Notes: generated by a model not told the origin, from the letters alone. A stretch of DNA of 64,000 nucleotides from Mesorhizobium sp. YC-39 (GCF_025753795.1 NZ_JAOWPS010000015.1:16063-80062); one strand, 5' to 3'; shown: positions 36,702-45,806, numbered from the stretch's first letter. Made by a program: numbers and translations.

Positions 36702-37721
36702 TCACAGCCCGTAGATGCGGAAGGTAGGACGGCCGGATAGCTCACGCACGGCGCCGAGTTCGACCAAACGGTCGAAAAGGCGGCGCAGCCCACGGTCGCT
36801 CATGCCGGCGATCTTTTCCGAGGCAACGATCGCATCGTCGGACAAGAGCTTGTCGACAACAGCGTCCGCTGCCTTGGCTCTGAGTTTCGGCGCCACGGCA
36901 AGCATCCGGTCCGCGCGGCGCTCGAGTTCAGCGGAAAGATCAATCGCGCGCAGCGCAGCGCGCGCCTGGGCGGCGAGCAGGCTTTTGGTCAGATCGGAGC
37001 CCCCCTCGATACCAGTTGCCGAAACAACGGTACTCGCGCGGCGAGGTGGGCGCGGATTGATGCCCAAAGGGGCCTCCGTGCCCAAGAGCGGCACTGCATG
37101 TGTCCACCCTAGCTGTTGAGCCAGCAGGGCGTCGGCAAGCCAGGCTCCAAGGGCGCGCCCGAAGCCGTGGTGTTCGGCGAGCATGATGGCGCCAGTCGTC
37201 ATTCCCACCGTCCCCTCACCGGCGACGAGCTGCCGAAGATCGTCAGTCAGGTCGCTGACGCCCTCGTCATTATGCGCCAGACCAAGGTCATCCAGCACCG
37301 CGCCGATGTTCGCCTCGGTCAGCAGTCTCTCCAAGGGCATTGCGGCCAGCCGACGCCAGGCCAATAGCATCCTGCCAGCCGGCCCGACATCGTCGCCCGG
37401 TCGCGTGAGCAGCACCGCGTCGCGCAGAGCGCTTTCATCCTCGACGCGGCCTGCCTGCCTCGCCGTTGCCGCGGCCGCCGAAAGCGCCAAGCGTTGCCGC
37501 CAGGTGCCGGCCGACCGCTCCTGCCGGCGGATCATCGCATCGAGCGCCCCGATGGCGGCACCCGCGGCGAGTGCGACGTCCTCAACATCTTTCCCTGCAA
37601 GGCTTTGCGAACCCGGAATTGCTCGGCGAAGCCAGATCGGCACCGCGCCGACAGACACGGCTGAGCAAGCCCCAGAGAGTGTAGCGTGGCGAGATATGGA
37701 GGGCTTTGGTCGCAGAATCAT
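36702..37721 (-). CDS. DUF1403 family protein, copy A
   Basis: A 339-residue DUF1403 protein starting MILRPKPSISRHATLSG. The start is fixed by comparison with the second copy (MILRPKSPLRRHVTQSG). Shared blocks are ALRDAVLLTRPGDDVGPAG, LGAWLADALLAQQLGW and the C-terminal winged-helix-like MSDRGLRRLFDRLVELGAVR. It is followed by scpB copy A, and both are read away from palindrome A. The function of the family is unknown, and it always appears with ScpB in the two cassettes here. The C-terminal resemblance to a helix-turn-helix suggests DNA binding. Confidence 0.88.
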   Translation of the reverse strand: MILRPKPSISRHATLSGACSAVSVGAVPIWLRRAIPGSQSLAGKDVEDVALAAGAAIGALDAMIRRQERSAGTWRQRLALSAAAATARQAGRVEDESALRDAVLLTRPGDDVGPAGRMLLAWRRLAAMPLERLLTEANIGAVLDDLGLAHNDEGVSDLTDDLRQLVAGEGTVGMTTGAIMLAEHHGFGRALGAWLADALLAQQLGWTHAVPLLGTEAPLGINPRPPRRASTVVSATGIEGGSDLTKSLLAAQARAALRAIDLSAELERRADRMLAVAPKLRAKAADAVVDKLLSDDAIVASEKIAGMSDRGLRRLFDRLVELGAVRELSGRPTFRIYGL

Positions 37722-37800
37722 CGCCCGCAGGATCGGCCATGCCGACGCTTTTGGCAACGGAAATAGGCAATAAGCGCTGTGCCTGTCGCACGAAAACAAT

Positions 37801-37825
37801 GAACGATAATGTTGCATTATCGTTC
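37801..37825. repeat. Palindrome A, dif-like site beside cassette A
   Basis: A perfect inverted repeat with arms GAACGATAAT and ATTATCGTTC around five bases. Its core CGATAA-N7-TTATCG also occurs in palindrome B and, with one mismatch, in palindrome C. It lies between the divergent DUF1403 gene and vapB, just upstream of a TTGACA promoter element at 37831. Arms ending in ATAA and TTAT around a short centre resemble Xer dif sites. It may also serve as the VapB operator. Confidence 0.6.
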
Positions 37826-37830
37826 GTTTA

Positions 37831-37859
37831 TTGACAAATCTCAGAACGATGGGTAGAAA
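37831..37859 (+). promoter_or_regulatory. Probable vapBC-int promoter
   Basis: A consensus TTGACA (37831-37836) and TAGAAA (37854-37859) are 17 bases apart, 31 bases before the vapB start. The element begins 5 bases after palindrome A, so a protein bound there could repress it. A GAACGAT half-site lies between the two boxes. Confidence 0.55.
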
Positions 37860-37890
37860 ATGCCAGAAAGGTAGATTTTTGGAGCCTGTG

Positions 37891-38148
37891 GTGTCCCTCA
37901 ACATCAAAAATCCGGCAACCGTCGCCCTCGCCGAGGAGCTCGCACGCCGCCAGGGTATCAGCAAGACTGCGGCCATTCATCAGGCCCTGAGCGAGCGCCT
38001 GCATCGAATGGGTTTCGGTGACGCTGCGCAGGAGCGTCTGCTCGCGGAACTGCGCGCGATCCGGGAGAGACTGGCGCTGTTGCCTGACCGGGATAATCGC
38101 ACCGACGAGGAGATCATCGGGTACGACGAACACGGAATTCCGAACTGA
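37891..38148 (+). CDS. vapB: VapB-type antitoxin
   Basis: An 85-residue antitoxin of the VapB transcription-factor type (Rv0623-like). The N-terminal ribbon-helix-helix-like part is SLNIKNPATVALAEELARRQ, and the toxin-binding tail contains RDNRTDEEIIGYDEHGIPN. The start is a GTG at 37891 with GGAG six bases upstream; the frame is open further upstream but that part overlaps the promoter. Its stop overlaps the vapC start by one base. It lies inside cassette A between palindrome A and the recombinase. Confidence 0.88.
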   Translation: MSLNIKNPATVALAEELARRQGISKTAAIHQALSERLHRMGFGDAAQERLLAELRAIRERLALLPDRDNRTDEEIIGYDEHGIPN

Positions 38149-38534
38149 TGGTGATCGACACCTCAGCCATTGTGGCGATCCTGCGTAGTGAACCCGAGGC
38201 GGCAAGGCTTGAAAGAGCACTTATCTCCGATCCAATCCGTCTGGTTCCGGCGACCTGTGTACTCGAAGCACGTATGGTGATGGTCAGCAGGCGCGGCGAA
38301 CACGCATTGGCCGAGATCGATCTTTGGCTTCATAAGATCGCTGTCAACATCATTCCCGTTGACTCCGAATTGGTTGATCTGGCCACCCAAGCTTGGCTCT
38401 CCTACGGCAAGGGCCATCATCCGGCCGCCCTGAACTTTGCCGATTGCTTCTCCTACGCATTGGCAAAACGTTCGGACGAGCCGCTGCTGTTCATCGGTAA
38501 TGACTTTTCCAAGACAGATGTGGTGGCAGCATGA
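38148..38534 (+). CDS. vapC: VapC-type PIN-domain toxin ribonuclease
   Basis: A 128-residue PIN-domain toxin. The acidic residues are Asp4 in VIDTSAIVAIL, a central Glu in LEARMV, and Asp in NFADCFSYALA. It would cleave RNA when VapB is lost, so it stabilises the replicon. Its stop overlaps the start of the recombinase gene by four bases (ATGA), an unusual coupling of a toxin with a recombinase. Confidence 0.92.
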   Translation: MVIDTSAIVAILRSEPEAARLERALISDPIRLVPATCVLEARMVMVSRRGEHALAEIDLWLHKIAVNIIPVDSELVDLATQAWLSYGKGHHPAALNFADCFSYALAKRSDEPLLFIGNDFSKTDVVAA

Positions 38535-39676
38535 CGATGGCTGATGACGCTCAGGACTCATCAGCGGGTTCCGGAAAGGACGATCTCCCCGACATCATCG
38601 ACCTAGTGATGGAAATGGGACGTCCTGCAGAGCAGAAGAAGGCCCCCTCCCCTCCCCTGGCGGGCACGGCAAACGGGATGGAACGGCTTCCCGTTCATCT
38701 CGACGCGCTCGCTGACCGCGCCCGTGACTATGTCGAAGCGGCGAACTCAGCCAATACCCGCCGCGCCTACGCATCTGACTGGAAGCATTTTGCCGCGTGG
38801 TGCAGGCGCCAGCATCTTAATGCTCTGCCCCCGGAACCGCAGGTGGTCGGCCTCTACATCACCGCCTGCGCGTCGGGGGCCGTAACGGGGGACAAAAAGC
38901 CGAACTCTGTGTCGACGATCGAGCGCCGCCTCTCGTCGCTCGCCTGGAACTTTGCCCAGCGTGGCCAGCCGCTCGACCGCAAAGACCGCCACATCGCCAC
39001 CGTGCTTGCCGGCATTCGCAACACCCACGCAAAACCGCCGGTGCAGAAGGAGGCCATCCTGCCCGAGGATCTTCTGATCATGCTGGAAACGCTCGATCGC
39101 GGTAGCTTACGGGGCCTACGCGACCGGGCCATGTTGCTGCTTGGCTTCGCTGGCGGCCTGCGCCGCTCCGAAATCGTTGGTCTCGATGTTGGCCGCGATC
39201 AGACCAAAGATTCTTCGGGCTGGATCGAGATTTTTGACAAAGGCATGCTGGTGACATTGCGGGGAAAAACCGGCTGGCGCGAGGTCGAGATCGGTCGCGG
39301 CGCTTCCGATGCCACCTGCCCGGTCGTCTCCATGCAGACGTGGCTGAAACTGGCACGGATTGGGCACGGCCCGCTATTTCGACGCGTCACCGGCCAAGGC
39401 AAGGCTGTCGGCGCCGAGCGATTGAAGGACCAGGAGGTGGCGCGCCTGGTCAAGCGCGCGGTGCTCGCTGCTGGGGTGCGCGGTGACCTGTCGGAAGGCG
39501 AACGCGGCCAAAAGTTTTCCGGCCATTCGCTTCGCGCTGGCCTCGCTTCCTCAGCCGAGGTCGATGAGCGTTACGTGCAGAAGCAGCTCGGCCACGCCTC
39601 AGCAGAGATGACGCGGAGATATCAGCGCCGCCGCGACCGTTTTCTCGTCAATCTCACCAAGGCAAGCGGGCTGTAA
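38531..39676 (+). CDS. Tyrosine recombinase (site-specific integrase), copy A
   Basis: A 381-residue tyrosine recombinase. An acidic leader contains DLPDIIDLVMEMG, then a core-binding domain (about 60-165), then the catalytic domain. Catalytic residues are Arg in GGLRRSEI, Lys in GKTGWREV, His and Arg in GHSLRAGLAS, His in LGHASAEM, and the nucleophile Tyr in RRYQRRRDR. It is translationally coupled to vapC. It is similar over its full length to the copy at 45807-46955, including the leader, which is unusual for phage integrases and suggests a backbone, Xer-like role. Confidence 0.93.
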   Translation: MTMADDAQDSSAGSGKDDLPDIIDLVMEMGRPAEQKKAPSPPLAGTANGMERLPVHLDALADRARDYVEAANSANTRRAYASDWKHFAAWCRRQHLNALPPEPQVVGLYITACASGAVTGDKKPNSVSTIERRLSSLAWNFAQRGQPLDRKDRHIATVLAGIRNTHAKPPVQKEAILPEDLLIMLETLDRGSLRGLRDRAMLLLGFAGGLRRSEIVGLDVGRDQTKDSSGWIEIFDKGMLVTLRGKTGWREVEIGRGASDATCPVVSMQTWLKLARIGHGPLFRRVTGQGKAVGAERLKDQEVARLVKRAVLAAGVRGDLSEGERGQKFSGHSLRAGLASSAEVDERYVQKQLGHASAEMTRRYQRRRDRFLVNLTKASGL

Positions 39677-39751
39677 ACGCGCTGACAAGGGAGCCCAGCC
39701 TTGCCAAGGGCCAATAGCTTCCGTTTGCGATCGCCTTGCTGCAATCACAAT

Positions 39752-40935
39752 ATGTCGACAGATTACGATTTTATCGACACGATTTGGCGATATGTCGATG
39801 CCAACGACATATCAACCCTGACATGTCGATCGAACCAGGAACCATCGACATGGACGTTTCAGGCTGACAGGCCTTACAATGACATCCCTCTCCTGCCTCC
39901 AAAGGAGGATGTTGAAACGAAGGTGGTGCTCAAGGCCTGCATAGCGGCGCGCGCGGCCTTGGCAGAGCTCAGAGTATCGGGTCAGCTTATCCCGAACCAA
40001 GCAGTCAACTCTATTCCTCTACTCGAAGCCCAGGCAAGTTCCGAAATGGAGAACATCGTCACAACGACGGACCGATTGTTTCGCTTCGCCAATGAAGCCG
40101 GAAATCTCGCTGATGCCTGCCACGAAGGAGGCGCTGCGCTACCGCACTGCGCTTAATCAGGGCTTACGAACTATGCAAAAGCGCCTGTGACGACGTCAAC
40201 GGCGGTCGCGGTGTGCCGCACGATCAAGGGCGTCGAACTCGACATTCGGTCGACGCCCGGCACGGCCCTGGTCAACCAGGCGATGGGTGCGGTCGTTTAC
40301 ACCCCACCCGAGGGGGAGAACCTCCTGCGCGACAAGCTGGCGAACTGGGAGCGCTGCATCCATGAGGCCGAGGACATCGATCCCCCCGTTGATCCGTGTC
40401 GCCGTGATGCACTACCAATTCGAGGCCATCCATCCATTTGTCGACGGCAATGGCAGGACCGGCCGCGTGCTGAACCTGCTCTATCTGGTCGACAAGGGCC
40501 TCTTGGACATCCCGGTGCTCTATCTAAGCCGCTATATCATCCGAAACAAAGGAGCCTACTACGATCGCCTTCTCGCCGTAACGACGGAGGGCGCGTGGGA
40601 AAGTTGGATCCTCTACATGCTCGCCGCGGTAAAGGAGACTGCTGGCTGGTCAACTGACCGTATACACGCGATCCGCGACCTGCTCGACCAGACCGCCGAG
40701 TGCTTGCGCCGAGACCTCCCGAAAATCTACTCCAAGAGCTTTCCGAGATGATCTTCGTTAATCCGTCGGATCGGCGACTTGGTTTCATCCGACATAGCGA
40801 AACGACAGGCGGCATCGGTCTATCTAAAGACCCTCGTCGACAATGGCCTGTTACATGAAGTCAAGGCTGGTCGGGAGAACCTCTATATCAATCCGGCCTT
40901 GATGGCGCTTCTCACCGAGCGCGAGCGCAAATCGG
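39752..40935 (+). pseudogene. fic: Fic-domain AMPylase, frameshifted
   Basis: Several plus-strand frames join into one Fic protein. The N terminus starts at 39752 (MSTDYDFIDTIW) with the clan motif DRPYNDIPLLPP. Frame changes occur near 40110, near 40180, near 40390 and near 40750. The catalytic motif HPFVDGNGRTGR is intact around 40430. The C-terminal winged helix (RQAASVYLKTLVDNGLL) is at about 40805-40930. Four breaks make it inactive. It lies 75 bases after recombinase A, so it is a decayed addition between cassette and repABC. Confidence 0.82.
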
Positions 40936-41060
40936 CCGGTGAAGCCCTCTTCTTCCAGAAGGACCGTTTGATTGCCTGGTTTCCGGCATATCTTTTCGGC
41001 CAGCAACTGAGTTTCTTGAAGGACCGCGATCGGCGGCGGATGATGCCCGTTGTCTCCAAC

Positions 41061-41309
41061 TTATCGTCTCACCGGGAGCGGCACGACATTCTCGTGGTTT
41101 GGCAGATCGAAAACCATTGCCAATTGGCGTGTCGTGGCCATTTCGATGACCAACTCTTCATGGTCTGACCGGGTAGACCGGTCTTGACCCTGGCGAACCA
41201 GCCCGGCGAACTTATGCACTGGAACCGGAACCATGTAAGGATGCTCATCGAGCAACTTACTGATCTCGATCACAACGTCAGCATCGATGTTCTCGGGCAA
41301 TTCGCGCAT
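41061..41309 (-). CDS. Small open frame of uncertain status
   Basis: An 82-codon frame starting MRELPENIDADVVIEISKLL, with protein-like composition and helical periodicity. I recognise no family and see no strong ribosome-binding sequence. It is antisense to the end of the fic remnant. It may be a real small gene or a remnant. Confidence 0.3.
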   Translation of the reverse strand: MRELPENIDADVVIEISKLLDEHPYMVPVPVHKFAGLVRQGQDRSTRSDHEELVIEMATTRQLAMVFDLPNHENVVPLPVRR

Positions 41310-41799
41310 AGGCGGGCTCTCAATAACATGAAGATGCGAGCATCTGAAAATGATCTTGCGCCCGCCCCGACCGTGCCTGCCGCAACCGCGCCGCCATCGC
41401 CCTACACCAAGAATGCGTCAGTCAGGCCGGCGAGTCCAGAATGGTGTCAGCTCGAGCCGGCATCCACCCGATACCAGTGTTCTCGCGAGCCAGCGCCCCA
41501 CCTCCAGGGTGACCTCAACTCCGCGCGGCCGGCCTCGACTGAGACCTAGGCGGCCGTGTTCCGCGTGCGGCCGCTTGCATCCCTCCCCGGCAAGCATCAT
41601 ATTTACTGCAGTAAAAAAGGGCCTTTGTGACAGAGAAAACATGGGTTTAGCTCAGAGCGCGGGGCAATTTATATGGGCTTCCACGCATGAGCATTGGCTT
41701 CATGACCTCAGCTGCAGCCGGCAGTAAAAAGCCTCTCGGCCCCCGGTAACGTTCTGTTAACCTAAAACTTCTTGCCGCGGTTGGCCGAATCGGAGCTTA
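41310..41799. other. Upstream region of repABC
   Basis: About 490 bases before repA. It includes a candidate parS palindrome at 41602-41615 and a partial copy (GGCAGTAAA) at 41720-41728. No gene is supported. The repABC promoter should be here. Confidence 0.5.
41602..41615. promoter_or_regulatory. Candidate parS (centromere-like) site 1
   Basis: A perfect 14-base palindrome TTTACTGCAGTAAA, about 185 bases before repA. Nearly the same sequence recurs between repA and repB, differing by one base. RepB proteins of repABC plasmids bind short palindromes of this type, so it is the likely partition site. Confidence 0.55.
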
Positions 41800-43059
41800 A
41801 TGGCACTTGTTAAGTGGATTGCTTACAAAAAGCGCCAATTCAGGTTTCGACAAGAAATGAACATTGCCATGCGGCTTCCACGCTTCGAGTTCGATAACAC
41901 GATCATCGAGCAGGGCGAAGAGATATCGCGGCGACTGAACCAGCTTCGTATGGACAAGTTCCCGCCCAATGCGACCAAGACCCTTCGGTCTTTTTCGATG
42001 GCGGAGGTAGCCCACTATCTAGGAGTATCGCAAAACAATCTGAAGCGCCTCCATCTGGAACGCAAGGGCCCCCTGCCCGAGCAGATACCGTCGGGACGCC
42101 GATCCTATACCGCGGAGCAGATGCTTGAGCTGCGCCATTTCCTGGACCGACACGGCAGGACCGAGGTCAAGAAATACGTGCCGCACCGCAAGCCTGGCGA
42201 CAAGCTCCAGGTTGTTGCTGTCGTCAACTTCAAGGGCGGCAGCGGCAAGACAACCACCGCCGCCCACCTCGCCCAGCATCTAGCTCTGACGGGCCATCGC
42301 GTCCTTGCCATCGATCTCGACCCGCAAGCCTCACTGTCCGCCTTGCATGGCTTCCAGCCGGAACTTGATCGGAACCTCTCTTTGTATGAGGCGATCCGTT
42401 ATGACGACGAGCGCAAACCGATCTCTGACGTGATCGTCCCGACGAATTTTCCCGGTCTGGATATCATTCCAGCCAGTCTTGAACTGCAGGAGTATGAGTA
42501 CGACACCCCGCTCGCCATGCAGGACAGAACGTCCAACGTAGGTCGCCAGTTCTTCACCAGGCTTGCAAAGGCGTTGTCGGAGGTGGACGACCGCTATGAC
42601 GTAGTGATTGTCGATTGCCCTCCGCAACTAGGCTATCTGACTTTGACGGCGATGTCGGCGGCGACATCTGTCCTCATCACGGTTCATCCTCAAATGCTCG
42701 ACCTGATGTCGATGAGCCAGTTCCTGCTGATGCTCGGCGGCATCTTGAAGACCATCAAGGCAGCCGGTGCAGCAATCGAGTTGGATTGGTTTCGCTACCT
42801 GATCACGCGCTACGAACCGACAGACATCCCGCAAGCGCAGATGGTTGGCTTCATGCAGTCGATGCTGGCCGGCCAGATACTCGAAAATCCGATGCTCAAG
42901 TCGACGGCCATTTCGGATGCGGGGTTGACGAAACAGACACTCTACGAGGTCGAGAAGTCGTCCTTTACCCGCTCTACCTACGACCGCGCACTGGAATCAC
43001 TGGATGCGGTGAACTCCGAGATCGCGACGCTCATCCATCGCGCATGGGGGCGGTCATGA
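41800..43059 (+). CDS. repA: RepA, ParA-type partition ATPase
   Basis: A 419-residue ParA-family ATPase. An N-terminal helix-turn-helix (SMAEVAHYLGVSQNNLKRLHLER) serves autorepression. The deviant Walker A is FKGGSGKTTTAAHLA near residue 145, Walker A' is DLDPQAS, and Walker B is VIVDCPPQL. ATG at 41800 has GGAG upstream; an ATG at 41857 is an alternative start. First gene of the repABC operon; with RepB it segregates the replicon and represses the operon. Confidence 0.95.
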   Translation: MALVKWIAYKKRQFRFRQEMNIAMRLPRFEFDNTIIEQGEEISRRLNQLRMDKFPPNATKTLRSFSMAEVAHYLGVSQNNLKRLHLERKGPLPEQIPSGRRSYTAEQMLELRHFLDRHGRTEVKKYVPHRKPGDKLQVVAVVNFKGGSGKTTTAAHLAQHLALTGHRVLAIDLDPQASLSALHGFQPELDRNLSLYEAIRYDDERKPISDVIVPTNFPGLDIIPASLELQEYEYDTPLAMQDRTSNVGRQFFTRLAKALSEVDDRYDVVIVDCPPQLGYLTLTAMSAATSVLITVHPQMLDLMSMSQFLLMLGGILKTIKAAGAAIELDWFRYLITRYEPTDIPQAQMVGFMQSMLAGQILENPMLKSTAISDAGLTKQTLYEVEKSSFTRSTYDRALESLDAVNSEIATLIHRAWGRS

Positions 43060-43067
43060 CGGCGGGT

Positions 43068-43081
43068 TTTACGGCAGTAAA
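43068..43081. promoter_or_regulatory. Candidate parS site 2, repA-repB spacer
   Basis: The sequence TTTACGGCAGTAAA differs from the upstream parS candidate at one position. It lies 9 bases after the repA stop and 55 bases before repB. Paired sites flanking repA suggest looping repression by RepA/RepB. Confidence 0.5.
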
Positions 43082-43135
43082 TAATGGGAATTTTGACCGT
43101 GAAATCAGTCGACTAACCGAGAATCGGGGCGATTG

Positions 43136-44101
43136 ATGGCACGCAAGGACATATTTGGCAGCGTCATGGGCCCCGCGGCCTCGGTTGCGAACGTCAAGGA
43201 CATCTCAGCCTATGCCGTTCGCGGCGCTTCCCGCTCGATTATGCAGTCATTCGAGGAACTCTCGAAGAGTTCGGTCGTCGATCTCGATCCGGCATTAGTC
43301 GACACGTCATTCGTTTCAGACCGCATGGACGATGACGATGAGGCTTTCCAGGAATTGCTGGCAGCTATTCGTGAGAGAGGGCAGGATTCGCCGGTTCTTG
43401 TCAGGCCTCACCCCGAGGTTTCGGGCCGCTTCCAAACCGTCTTTGGCCACAGGCGTGTCAGGGTCGCGCGCCAGTTGGACCGACCGGTCCGCGCCGTCGT
43501 CAAGAAGATGGACGATGAGGACCATGTTATCGCCCAAGGGCAGGAAAATGCTGCCAGAGCCAATTTGTCCTTCATCGAAAGGACCCTGTTTGCCGACCGA
43601 ATTCTCAAGCGGGGCCATTCCCCGGATACGGTGAAGTCGGCGCTTGCGCTCGATGACACGACGTTCTCGAAGATGCGTTCGGTTACCAGCAACATTCCCG
43701 AGCGGGTCATTTTGGCGATAGGCGCCGCCAAGAGCGTTGGTCGGGACCGCTGGTGGCAGCTTGCCAAACTCATGGAGCCGCCCGGGGCAGGGGTGAGGGC
43801 GGCAGAGTATGTGGCAGGCACCGATTTCGCCCAACCAGGCAGCGAGGCCCGGTTTACCCGCCTCTTCGACTTCATGAGTGTGCCAGCGAAACGCCCGCAT
43901 GCGTCTACGAAGTCCAAGGAAACGGCTTGGACACCCGATGATAGATCGGTTCGAGCCAAAATCACCGACACCGGAAAGGTGTTTACGCTCGCCTTGAAGT
44001 CCAAGGAAGCATCGCCCTTCGGCGCATTCATCGCCGGCAAGCTCGACGAGCTTTTCGAGGCTTTTCGGGAGTCGGAAATGGCGAAGAAAACAGGAGACTA
44101 A
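43136..44101 (+). CDS. repB: RepB, ParB-type centromere-binding protein
   Basis: A 321-residue ParB-family protein. The nuclease-like CTPase fold region contains SPVLVRPHP and GHRRVRVARQL, then NAARANLSFIERTLFADRIL. A central helix-turn-helix (VKSALALDDTTFSKMRSVT) binds parS. ATG at 43136 is preferred over the adjoining TTG. Second gene of the operon, 76 bases after repA. Confidence 0.94.
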   Translation: MARKDIFGSVMGPAASVANVKDISAYAVRGASRSIMQSFEELSKSSVVDLDPALVDTSFVSDRMDDDDEAFQELLAAIRERGQDSPVLVRPHPEVSGRFQTVFGHRRVRVARQLDRPVRAVVKKMDDEDHVIAQGQENAARANLSFIERTLFADRILKRGHSPDTVKSALALDDTTFSKMRSVTSNIPERVILAIGAAKSVGRDRWWQLAKLMEPPGAGVRAAEYVAGTDFAQPGSEARFTRLFDFMSVPAKRPHASTKSKETAWTPDDRSVRAKITDTGKVFTLALKSKEASPFGAFIAGKLDELFEAFRESEMAKKTGD

Positions 44102-44110
44102 AACCGCAAA

Positions 44111-44162
44111 AGAAAAAGGCCCCCGAACGTCGCCGTCGCGGAAGCCCTTCTCGGTCTGTAGC
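44111..44162 (-). ncRNA. Counter-transcribed RNA (ctRNA/inc RNA) of repABC
   Basis: A small antisense RNA in the repB-repC spacer. On the minus strand, a TTGACA (44192-44197) and a weak -10 GATTCT (44169-44174) are 17 bases apart. A stem of seven pairs (44118-44124 with 44140-44146, two of them G-U) is followed by a T5 run at 44113-44117. This is the place and form of the ctRNA that represses repC and sets incompatibility in repABC plasmids. Exact ends are estimated. Confidence 0.7.
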
Positions 44163-44255
44163 AAGCTGAGAATCGCACTTCCCCGAATCACTGTCAAGAG
44201 TCGTGGCGCCGTTTCGGCGAGCCAATTTCTTTTGCCTGATTGAAAGGTGAGGGAA

Positions 44256-45461
44256 ATGGAGAGGGGATACGCGACGACGCCCTTTGGGCGGCGGCCGATG
44301 TCGCTCGCCTTGGTGCAAGCGAATGCGGCATCACGAGAGATTCCGGACGGGGCTCTTGTCGAGAAATGGCAGGTCTATCGTTGGTTGTGCGAAGGCAAGA
44401 CTGTCGTAGGTGTGGGAGATCGCGCTCTGGCCGTGCTGAGCGGGCTCTTGTCTTTCTATCCGGACGATCAGATCAGCGAGGAAAACGGCCTGATGGTCTT
44501 TCCTTCGAATGCGCAGCTGTCGCTTCGCACGCACGGCATGCCCAGTTCCACATTGCGGCGACACTTGGCCGAGCTGGTGAGTTGCGGCCTGGTCATCCGT
44601 CGGGACAGCCCAAACGGCAAAAGGTTTGCCCGGAAGGGAAAGGGTGGCGCTATTGCGGAAGCGTTCGGATTTTCGCTAGCGCCGCTGCTGACGCGGGCTG
44701 CTGAGTTTCAGCATGCTGCCGAACAGGTGCGCGCCGACGCCCTGGCTCTCAGGTTGATGAGGGAGCGGATTACGCTCCATCGTCGCGACATCCACAAACT
44801 TGTCGGGGCTGCGATCGAGGAGGACGTTCCTGGCGACTGGGGAGGCGTCTGGAGACGGTTTAGAGCCATTGTGGATGCAATCCCGCGGCGGGCAGGGCTG
44901 TCAGAACTGGAGGCAATAGTAGCCGATCTGACCATACTTCATGACGAAGTGGATATGATGCTGGAAAGCTTCATGAATTCCACGAATCCTAGCGCCAATG
45001 AGTCCCAAAATGAGCGGCAGCAATCAGATTCAAACACAGACTCCAATTTTGTATTTGAACCAGCTTTCGAAAAAAGCAGGGCGGCGGTCGAGCCAAGGCA
45101 GGGAACGGATGAGAAGCTGAAAAGCTATCCAATAGGGCTGGTGCTGAAAGCGTGCCCCGAAATCTCAGACTACGCCGTGCACGGGATCGGAAACTGGCGC
45201 GATTTGATGATCACCGCGGCCCAGGTGCGAGGCTACCTTGGTATTTCGCCCTCAGCATACGAGGAGGCTTGCCATGAGATGGGCCAGGAGGTCGCCGCCA
45301 TCGTAATTGCCTGCATCTTGCAGCGGGCCCAGCACATCAACTCGGCCGGCGGTTATCTGCGGGTTTTGACCGAAAAGGCGAGGGCAGGGCAGTTTTCCGT
45401 CGGACCTATGCTGATGGCCGCCCTGAAGGCGAATGGCGTGACAGCGAGGATGGCCGGATGA
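44256..45461 (+). CDS. repC: RepC replication initiator
   Basis: A 401-residue RepC. The N-terminal winged-helix DNA-binding region includes RALAVLSGLLSFYP and the helix STLRRHLAELVSCGLVIRRD. The C-terminal domain ends with QHINSAGGYLRVLTEKARAG. ATG at 44256 has AGGTGAGGG immediately upstream; a GTG nine bases earlier is less likely. RepC initiates replication, and its level is set by the ctRNA. It is the third gene of the operon. Confidence 0.95.
   Translation: MERGYATTPFGRRPMSLALVQANAASREIPDGALVEKWQVYRWLCEGKTVVGVGDRALAVLSGLLSFYPDDQISEENGLMVFPSNAQLSLRTHGMPSSTLRRHLAELVSCGLVIRRDSPNGKRFARKGKGGAIAEAFGFSLAPLLTRAAEFQHAAEQVRADALALRLMRERITLHRRDIHKLVGAAIEEDVPGDWGGVWRRFRAIVDAIPRRAGLSELEAIVADLTILHDEVDMMLESFMNSTNPSANESQNERQQSDSNTDSNFVFEPAFEKSRAAVEPRQGTDEKLKSYPIGLVLKACPEISDYAVHGIGNWRDLMITAAQVRGYLGISPSAYEEACHEMGQEVAAIVIACILQRAQHINSAGGYLRVLTEKARAGQFSVGPMLMAALKANGVTARMAG
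45001..45077. other. AT-rich stretch within repC, probable origin of replication
   Basis: A locally AT-rich segment inside repC encodes a low-complexity polar linker (NESQNERQQSDSNTDSNF). In repABC replicons the origin lies in such a stretch in repC and is bound by RepC. Assignment follows that rule, not a visible iteron. Confidence 0.5.
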
Positions 45462-45655
45462 GAATTGCGAGCGCCGCTGGACGACCGGGCTAGGTAGTAT
45501 TTTGCGATGCTGACGGTGATAGGTTCGCACAGGGCGTGCCGCACAGCGACCGACAACTCTGACGATCCGGCTGTGGGCTTTTCTGTCGGAAGAGGGGAGG
45601 GGATTGGCACGATGGCATCCTCTCATAGGTCGCTGATCCACGGATTCGCCTCCAC

Positions 45656-45686
45656 CGCTATCGATAAGAGCTGATTATCGATAGCG
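45656..45686. repeat. Palindrome B, dif-like site between repC and recombinase B
   Basis: A perfect inverted repeat with 12-base arms, CGCTATCGATAA and TTATCGATAGCG, around seven bases. It lies about 195 bases after repC and 120 bases past the recombinase B stop. Its core CGATAA-N7-TTATCG is the same as that of palindrome A. The 12-7-12 layout is close to the 11-6-11 layout of Xer dif sites. No T-run follows, so a terminator is less likely. Confidence 0.6.
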
Positions 45687-45806
45687 AGAAAGCCGCCGAA
45701 GATACTGTGTCGCTTTCACGTCCCGAGTTCAATTGAAGCGATAAGGCGGAAAATCCTGCCCTCCCGCAGCACCGTGAGGCGGGCCCGGCCGGGGGAGGGG
45801 CCCTTT

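Noticed and set aside
45656..45686. Palindrome B as a Rho-independent terminator for repC or the recombinase
   Set aside because: The stem is strong but no T-run follows on either strand, and the same core recurs at the other cassette sites.
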